DNA from: an uncultured Tabrizicola sp.
GTDB lineage: Bacteria; Pseudomonadota; Alphaproteobacteria; Rhodobacterales; Rhodobacteraceae
Direction: 5' to 3'
Assembly: GCA_937858255.1 (NCBI GenBank)
Contig: CALLZQ010000817.1
Coordinates: forward strand, 1 to 10,714
DNA length: 10,714 nt
Part shown: positions 6,266-10,714 of the stretch, piece by piece
Layout of the letters: each line of letters starts with the position of its first letter
Position numbering within the stretch: position 1 is the stretch's first letter
The notes under the pieces: generated by a model
Seen by the model: only the letters and a program-made list of their open reading frames with translations
The model's database searches: none
Told to the model about the DNA's origin: nothing
Translations under genes and position numbers: made by a program

Positions 6266-6290
6266 TGGCCCATCCGGGCCAAGAGGTTTT
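6266..6290 (+). terminator. Hairpin between rpmH and rnpA (possible attenuator)
   Basis: TGGCCC-ATCC-GGGCCA (6266-6281) is a perfect 6-bp GC-rich stem with a 4-nt loop, 6 nt after the rpmH stop, followed by AGAGGTTTT. It directly abuts AGAGG (6282-6286), the likely rnpA ribosome-binding site. It may act as a partial terminator, protect the rpmH 3' end, or modulate rnpA translation. The T-run is only four long, so full termination is unlikely. Confidence 0.45.
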
Positions 6291-6297
6291 GCAAGAC

Positions 6298-6711
6298 ATG
6301 ACGCCGCCGGAGGAAACGGGCCAAGGCTTTATCGCCAAAGCGCCCGCTGCGCCTCCGGCGGTTTCGCTTTGCCTGAATGTGATGAAAACCCGGCCCGAGT
6401 TTCTGCGCACCGCCTCGGCGCGCAGGCAGGGGACATCAGGGTTTCTTCTTCAGGCCCGGTCGCGCGGCGATGGCGAGACACGGGTCCAGATCGGTTTTAC
6501 CGCCTCAAAGAAAATCGGCAATGCCGTGGCGCGCAACCGCGCCAAGCGCCGGCTACGCGAGGTGGCCCGGGCCGTCCTGCCGCACGCAGCCCAACCGGGC
6601 TGGGATTATGTGCTGGTCGCCCGCCCCGCCGCCACGATCGAACGGCCCTTTGCCCTGCTCATCAGCGATCTGGAGGCGGCGCTGCGCCAGATCCACAAGG
6701 CCAAGGCATGA
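6298..6711 (+). CDS. rnpA: Ribonuclease P protein component
   Basis: 137 aa. It carries the RNase P protein core: the hydrophobic FLLQAR strand, GFTASKKIG and the RNR signature ARNRAKRRLRE (79-89), followed by WDYVLVAR (102-109). It binds RNase P RNA and helps it recognise the 5' leaders of precursor tRNAs. The ATG at 6298 was chosen because it lies after the rpmH stop, gives the MTPP start that I recall from relatives, and has AGAGG upstream, although at a long spacing of 11 nt. The frame is open back to 6112, and an internal ATG at 6382 would give a shorter protein beginning MKTRPEFLR, closer to the E. coli length. The stop overlaps the yidD start (ATGA), so the two are probably translationally coupled. 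Confidence 0.95.
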   Translation: MTPPEETGQGFIAKAPAAPPAVSLCLNVMKTRPEFLRTASARRQGTSGFLLQARSRGDGETRVQIGFTASKKIGNAVARNRAKRRLREVARAVLPHAAQPGWDYVLVARPAATIERPFALLISDLEAALRQIHKAKA

Positions 6712-6965
6712 GCCCGCTGGCCCGTGCCCTCGCCCTGCCCGTCCATGCCTATCGCCTGTTGCTTTCGCCTTGGGTCGGCCATGGCTGCCGGTTTCAGCCC
6801 ACCTGTTCGGCCTATGCGTTGGAGGCACTGGAACGCCACGGCGGCCTGCGCGGCGGCCATCTTGCGGCGCATCGGTTGTGCCGCTGCCACCCTTGGGGCG
6901 GACATGGCTACGACCCCGTTCCCGGGGCCGACCCGGCCCATGACCTAGGCCAGCGTCGCGATTAG
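6708..6965 (+). CDS. yidD: Membrane protein insertion efficiency factor YidD
   Basis: 85 aa, typical for YidD (DUF37, haemolysin-like). It begins with an amphipathic segment (LARALALPVHAYRLLLSP) that can lie on the inner membrane. The conserved core follows: GCRFQPTCSAYALEALERHG (26-45) and LCRCHPWGGHGYDPVP (57-72), with Cys27, Cys33, Cys58 and Cys60. YidD assists YidC-dependent membrane protein insertion. The ATGA overlap with rnpA is the usual arrangement. The tail after YDPVP (GADPAHDLGQRRD) runs 21 nt into the 3' end of engB on the opposite strand. In related genomes, as I recall, yidC follows directly on the same strand; here it does not, and the last residues may differ from those of relatives. 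Confidence 0.96.
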   Translation: MSPLARALALPVHAYRLLLSPWVGHGCRFQPTCSAYALEALERHGGLRGGHLAAHRLCRCHPWGGHGYDPVPGADPAHDLGQRRD

Positions 6966-7595
6966 CGCGCGAAGGGTCTCGATCCCCTCACCCTTTTCCG
7001 AGCTTGTGACCACGATCTCGGGGAAGGCCGCCGGATGACGCGCCAAGGCCCCGCGCACCTGCGCCAGCGTTTCCTCGCGCGTGACGCGGTTGACTTTATC
7101 CGCCTTGGTCAGCACCGCCTGAAAGGTCACGGCCGAACGATCCAGCAGGGTCAAAATCTCTTCATCCACCGCTTTGATCCCGTGGCGCATGTCGATCAGC
7201 ACAAAGGCCCGGCGCAGGGTCTGGCGGCCTTGCAGATAGCTTTTCAACAGCGCCTGCCATTTGGCCACCACCGCCACCGGCGCCTCGGCAAAACCATAGC
7301 CCGGCAGGTCGACCAGATACCGCTCTTCGCCAAGGGCGAAATAGTTGATCTCTTGCGTCCGGCCCGGGGTATTCGAGGCGCGGGCAAGGTTCTTGCGCCC
7401 GGTCAGCGCATTAATCAGGCTGGACTTGCCGACATTCGAGCGGCCGGCAAAGCAGACTTCCAGCCGGTCGGCCGGGGGCAGGCCGGGCATCGCCACCACG
7501 CCCTTTACGAAATCGACGGGGCCGGCAAACAACAGCCGCCCCTTTTCGCGTGAGAAGTCGTCGGGCTCTTCGGCAATCGGGAAGGCTAGGGTCAT
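6945..7595 (-). CDS. engB: Ribosome biogenesis GTP-binding protein EngB (YihA/YsxC)
   Basis: 216 aa, normal for the family. All GTPase motifs are present in order: G1 GRSNVGKSS (51-59), the G2-region NTPGRT (75-80), G3 DLPG (96-99) followed by YGFAEAP, G4 TKAD (163-166) and G5 SSEKGEG (198-204). EngB is an essential GTPase in many bacteria and acts in late 50S subunit assembly. Its ATG overlaps the MOSC stop (ATGA at 7595-7592), so it is the third gene of the yidC-MOSC-engB unit and probably relies on the promoter before yidC. Its stop lies inside the yidD tail on the other strand, a 21-nt tail-to-tail overlap, leaving no room for a conventional terminator. Confidence 0.97.
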   Translation of the reverse strand: MTLAFPIAEEPDDFSREKGRLLFAGPVDFVKGVVAMPGLPPADRLEVCFAGRSNVGKSSLINALTGRKNLARASNTPGRTQEINYFALGEERYLVDLPGYGFAEAPVAVVAKWQALLKSYLQGRQTLRRAFVLIDMRHGIKAVDEEILTLLDRSAVTFQAVLTKADKVNRVTREETLAQVRGALARHPAAFPEIVVTSSEKGEGIETLRALIATLA

Positions 7596-8338
7596 AGCAC
7601 GCGCACCTCATCGCCACGCCGGATGGCCCCCGACTGCACCACTACGGCGTAGGTGCCGAAATCCTCATGCCCGTAATGCTGCGCCAAGGCGCCTAGCGTA
7701 TCGGCATCCGCCACCCCGGTCGCCGGGTTGACCGTCGTCGCCTTGCAGCGGGTGATGCGCTGCCGGATCTCCAGCACGGCCCCGCCAATCGCAAGCTGTC
7801 GCCCGATCAGATCGAATTCCTGCCACGGCGCCAGACCGTCAAGCCACAGATTGCCGCGCCAACGGTGGATCGACAGATCCTGCCCCAGACGCGCCCCAAG
7901 TTCGCGGTTCGAGGCCAGACCCAACACCGCGATAAAAGGATCGGGCCAGTCGGTCATCGCTTGGCCCGGCACATGCTCAACCGCGCGCGGGGCGGGGCGC
8001 CCCTCGGGCCAGAGCGGGCTCAGCCAGTCGACCAACGCCTGCCCCTCACTGTCCGGGGCCACGGTCAGGCTGCCGGCCTGTGGGTGGAACAAGGTGACGC
8101 GGCGCGCGGACTCATCACTTTCCGCGCGGATCGCCATCAACTCCGGCCCGGCCACGCCGCGCAGGAAGTTCATCTTGGCCTGCCAACCGGTCAGCCGGTC
8201 GAACTTGGCCGCCACATGGCTAACGGCCCATTCCCGGTCAAAGGGCAAGGCGCGCCCCACGGTCAGGGGCGCGCCATCCAGTTCCTCATAGCCCACCGAT
8301 TTGATCGGGTGGCGGACGATATGGGCCAGCGTGATCAT
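7592..8338 (-). CDS. MOSC domain-containing protein
   Basis: 248 aa. The N-terminal part (HPIKSVGYEEL, LPFDREWAV) matches the MOSC N-terminal beta-barrel. The C-terminal MOSC domain shows RWRGNLWLDG (159-168) and ITRCKATTVNPATG (195-208), with the conserved Cys198 thought to carry sulfur in MOSC proteins. MOSC domains occur in molybdenum cofactor sulfurases and in mARC/YcbX/YiiM-type enzymes that bind the cofactor or pass on sulfur. This is the stand-alone type, with no aminotransferase or ferredoxin domain. It is locked between yidC and engB by ATGA overlaps at both ends, an arrangement I recall as common in Rhodobacteraceae. The substrate and its link to membrane insertion or ribosome assembly are not known. 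Confidence 0.93.
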   Translation of the reverse strand: MITLAHIVRHPIKSVGYEELDGAPLTVGRALPFDREWAVSHVAAKFDRLTGWQAKMNFLRGVAGPELMAIRAESDESARRVTLFHPQAGSLTVAPDSEGQALVDWLSPLWPEGRPAPRAVEHVPGQAMTDWPDPFIAVLGLASNRELGARLGQDLSIHRWRGNLWLDGLAPWQEFDLIGRQLAIGGAVLEIRQRITRCKATTVNPATGVADADTLGALAQHYGHEDFGTYAVVVQSGAIRRGDEVRVL

Positions 8339-10197
8339 TTCTTGCCGGGCTTGGCGCCCTTGGCCGGGGCCTTCTCCACCGCCACGGGCTTTTTCTTGAA
8401 GCCCGATTTGATGTTGCCAAAGATGTCTGGCTTATGCCCATGGCTGCGCATGATCAGATACTGCTGGATGAAGGTGATGGTGTTGTTGGTGATCCAGTAC
8501 AGCACCAGACCCGAGGCAAAGCCCCCCAGCATGAACATGAAGATCCACGGCATCCAGGCAAAGACCTGCTGTTGCACCGGATCGGTGGGCGCCGGGTTCA
8601 GCTTTTGCTGCAACCACATGGTGATGCCCAAGAGGATTGGCAGCACGCCGATAAAGATCAGCGCCATAATCGAACCCTGCGCCGGCGCATCCCAAGGCAA
8701 AAGGCCGAACAGGTTGAACAGCGACGAGGGGTCGGGCGCAGAGAGATCTTGCAGCCAGCCGAAGAACGGGGCCTGCCGCAATTCGATGGTGACGAAGATC
8801 ACCTTGTAGAGCGAGAAGAAGATCGGGATCTGGATCAGGATCGGCAGGCAGCCCGCGGCCGGGTTCACCTTTTTGTCCTTGTAGAGCTTCATCATCTCGC
8901 GCTGAAGCATCTGCTTGTCTTCGCCCGCGCGCTCTTTCAACGCCTCCATCTCGGGCTGAAGTTCCTTCATCCGCGCCATGCTGACATAGGATTTATAGGC
9001 CAGTGGCAGCACGATCAGCTTCAGAACGAAGGTCAGGGCGATGATGGCCAGACCCATGTTGCCGATTACGCCATGCAGCCAGTGCAGAACCTGAAAGATC
9101 GGCTTGGTCAGGAAGAAGAACCAGCCCCAGTCGATCACGTCGATAAAGCCAGGGATCGGCTGGCCTTCGCCCGTGACGGCCCCGTCATTCTGATAGGCGC
9201 GGATGGCTTCCCATTCCTTGGCGCCGGCAAAGATGCGGGTCGCATTGGTCACGCTGGCCCCCGGGGCAATCGCGACGACCGGTTGGCGCACTTCGGTCTG
9301 ATAAATATCCGCGCTGGCGACATATTTGGTGACCGAGGTAAAGGGTTTGCCCTGCTCCGGTACCAGAACCGTCATCCAGTATTTGCTGGCAAAGCCGATC
9401 CAGCCGTCTGTCGCGGCCTCGACCACCTCGGCCTTGGCGCCTTCGCGTTCGACCAGCGGCAGGTCGGCTACATCGTCATATTTGGTTTCAGTCAGCGTGC
9501 CATCGGCGCGGGCAACGACGCCCTCATGGCTGACGAAAAAATTCTCAAGGTCGGTCGGCTTTCCGTGCTGGGCGACGATGCCATAGGGGAAAAGCCGCGC
9601 CTCGGCGCCGCCGGTATTGGTCACGGTGTCGGTGACGGTGAACATGAAGGCCTCGTCCACCGAAATCTCGCGGACAAACGCCAGCCCCTTGTCATTCGCC
9701 CATGTCAGCTTGACCGGGTTTCCGGGTGCGAGGGTGCCGCCACCCGCCGGGCGCCATTCAGTATTTGCACCGGGCACATCGGCATAGTCCAGATCGCCCG
9801 CAGGGCCCCAGCCCGACAGGGCGTAATAGGCATTCTCTTGCCCAACAGGCGCCAGCAGGCGCACGGTTTCAGACTGCGGGTCAATGGTTTCGCGATAAGC
9901 CTTCAGCTTGAGGTCATCAAGCCGCGCGCCCACCAGCGAGATCGAGCCGGCCAGTTCCGGCGTATCGACCGTCAGGCGCGGCGCGGCCTGTGCGGCAGCG
10001 GCCTCGGCAGCGGCCGGTTTTGCGGCGACATAAACCGCCGAGGGCGGCGTCGCGGCATTCGGCGCGTCGGTCTGCGTGACCGCAGGCGCGTTCGGGTCTA
10101 CCACCGGCTCGGGCGGCGGGAACAGCACGAACCAGACCATGATGACGACCAGCGACAGCACGGTTGCGAGGATAAGGTTCTTGTTCTGATCGTCCAT
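8335..10197 (-). CDS. yidC: Membrane protein insertase YidC
   Basis: 620 aa, the long Gram-negative form. There is an N-terminal signal-anchor TM at about 7-26, then a Pro/Ala-rich linker (~28-72) and a large periplasmic P1 domain (~73-350). The conserved insertase core (~355-585) follows, with five TM segments and the cytoplasmic helical hairpin (YKSYVSMARMKELQPEM through KVNPAAGCLPILIQIPIFF). The hydrophilic-groove position equivalent to E. coli Arg366 appears to be Lys393 (FVLKLIVLPL), a basic residue as the mechanism requires. The tail is Lys-rich (KKKPVAVEKAPAKGAKPGKK), as in YidC proteins that contact ribosomes. It inserts membrane proteins alone or with SecYEG. The ATG at 10197 has only a weak ribosome-binding site (GGCGGTAG). 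Its stop overlaps the MOSC start (ATGA). A promoter-like pair lies about 40 nt upstream. Confidence 0.98.
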   Translation of the reverse strand: MDDQNKNLILATVLSLVVIMVWFVLFPPPEPVVDPNAPAVTQTDAPNAATPPSAVYVAAKPAAAEAAAAQAAPRLTVDTPELAGSISLVGARLDDLKLKAYRETIDPQSETVRLLAPVGQENAYYALSGWGPAGDLDYADVPGANTEWRPAGGGTLAPGNPVKLTWANDKGLAFVREISVDEAFMFTVTDTVTNTGGAEARLFPYGIVAQHGKPTDLENFFVSHEGVVARADGTLTETKYDDVADLPLVEREGAKAEVVEAATDGWIGFASKYWMTVLVPEQGKPFTSVTKYVASADIYQTEVRQPVVAIAPGASVTNATRIFAGAKEWEAIRAYQNDGAVTGEGQPIPGFIDVIDWGWFFFLTKPIFQVLHWLHGVIGNMGLAIIALTFVLKLIVLPLAYKSYVSMARMKELQPEMEALKERAGEDKQMLQREMMKLYKDKKVNPAAGCLPILIQIPIFFSLYKVIFVTIELRQAPFFGWLQDLSAPDPSSLFNLFGLLPWDAPAQGSIMALIFIGVLPILLGITMWLQQKLNPAPTDPVQQQVFAWMPWIFMFMLGGFASGLVLYWITNNTITFIQQYLIMRSHGHKPDIFGNIKSGFKKKPVAVEKAPAKGAKPGKK

Positions 10198-10233
10198 AGA
10201 AGGCTACCGCCACCATTGTTTGGGTCAGCGGTG

Positions 10234-10262
10234 GTTCAACAGAAGGGGGCGGGAAAGGTCAA
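10234..10262 (-). promoter_or_regulatory. Possible promoter for the yidC-MOSC-engB unit
   Basis: On the minus strand TTGACC (10262-10257), a 17-nt spacer and TTGAAC (10239-10234) lie in the 118-nt gap between the EAL gene and yidC. The -35 box is good and the -10 is 3/6. Its presence would make the yidC unit independent of the upstream EAL gene. No clear terminator for the EAL gene was seen in this gap. Confidence 0.4.
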
Positions 10263-10315
10263 GCGGTTTTCGGTTCCACCCTTGTGCAAAAGGTCTTTGG
10301 ACGCAGGCCGGGCGA

Positions 10316-10714
10316 TCACGCAGGGCCGCGCCGCGTGACAAGGGGGGCCGCAGGCTGCGATGCGCGGTGCCGCTCGATCCAGCCAAAGGTTTCCTCCACG
10401 GCCATCGGCTTTGCAATCCCAAAGCCTTGCAGATGGGTACAGCCCAATTGCGCCAGCGTGGCGAATTCGCCGGGAGTTTCCACCCCCTCGGCCACCGTTT
10501 CCAGCCCCATCGCCTCACACATCGACAGGATCGCGGCAATCACCCTTTTCTGCTCGGGATCCGTATCGGCATGGGTGACGAAACAGCGGTCGATCTTGAC
10601 CCGGCGAATCGAGAACCGGCGGATATTGGCGATCGAGGTTTGCCCCGTGCCGAAATCATCGAGATCAATGCCAAAGCCCTTGCGAGCGATCGCGGTCAGG
10701 TTCGCCACGATCAC
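10316..10714 (-). CDS. EAL domain protein, probable cyclic-di-GMP phosphodiesterase (5' partial)
   Basis: The frame is open to the window edge, so only the C-terminal ~132 residues are visible and the start is outside. They cover the second half of an EAL domain. Present are the metal-binding DLDDFGTG motif, the VKIDRCFV strand with the catalytic-site Lys, ETVAEGVET, and the QGFGIAKPM loop (the QGxxxxKP motif). The residues expected in this half of the active site look intact, which favours an active phosphodiesterase degrading c-di-GMP over a degenerate receptor. The EAL motif itself and any GGDEF, PAS or membrane part lie outside the window. It ends 118 nt before yidC on the same strand. 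Confidence 0.9.
   Translation of the reverse strand: MIVANLTAIARKGFGIDLDDFGTGQTSIANIRRFSIRRVKIDRCFVTHADTDPEQKRVIAAILSMCEAMGLETVAEGVETPGEFATLAQLGCTHLQGFGIAKPMAVEETFGWIERHRASQPAAPLVTRRGPA

Noticed and set aside
8984..9040. Lys393 instead of Arg in the YidC groove as an active-site loss
   Set aside because: Lys keeps the positive charge, and I recall it as normal in alphaproteobacterial YidC; the rest of the core is intact.
8434..10338. 634-codon plus-strand open frame antisense to yidC
   Set aside because: It lies opposite a certain, full-length YidC. The product is His/Gln/Arg/Asp-rich without any motif, as expected for the antisense of a GC-rich gene.

Overview
The window looks like a chromosomal segment of an alphaproteobacterium, most likely of the Rhodobacteraceae/Roseobacter group. 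The reasons are high GC, ATGA-type gene overlaps, the rpmH-rnpA-yidD block, the yidC-MOSC-engB block, an alphaproteobacterial-style YidC and a secreted RTX protein. This placement is inference from protein character, not from a search.

Layout. Positions 1-2054 (+) hold the C-terminal two thirds or so of a large RTX (hemolysin-type calcium-binding repeat) protein with a serralysin-like type I secretion tail; its start lies before the window. It converges on a tRNA-Arg(ACG) gene at 2141-2217 (-), and a perfect 9-bp hairpin separates them. Next, on the minus strand and transcribed right to left, comes a tight three-gene set: a TVP38/TMEM64 (SNARE-associated/DedA-like) membrane protein, a mercuric-reductase-like FAD/NAD disulfide oxidoreductase, and a two-TM sensor histidine kinase with no response regulator beside it. 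A 287-nt divergent intergenic region with short repeats separates this set from a plus-strand block: rpmH (L34, 44 aa), rnpA (RNase P protein) and yidD. Facing it on the minus strand are yidC, a MOSC-domain protein and engB, joined by ATGA overlaps. The window ends inside a c-di-GMP phosphodiesterase-type EAL gene (-).

How the genes work together. rpmH, rnpA, yidD, yidC and engB are housekeeping genes for ribosome assembly, tRNA maturation and membrane protein insertion. As I recall the usual order in relatives, they run rpmH-rnpA-yidD-yidC-MOSC-engB on one strand. Here the yidC-MOSC-engB part is flipped, so yidD and engB meet tail to tail with a 21-nt overlap. The TVP38-oxidoreductase-kinase set is the most system-like part of the window: a membrane protein, a soluble disulfide-redox flavoenzyme and a membrane sensor kinase with a probable shared promoter. 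The C-terminal half of the TVP38 gene carries an odd G/C-homopolymer stretch that damages conserved positions without shifting the frame, which may be a sequence error.
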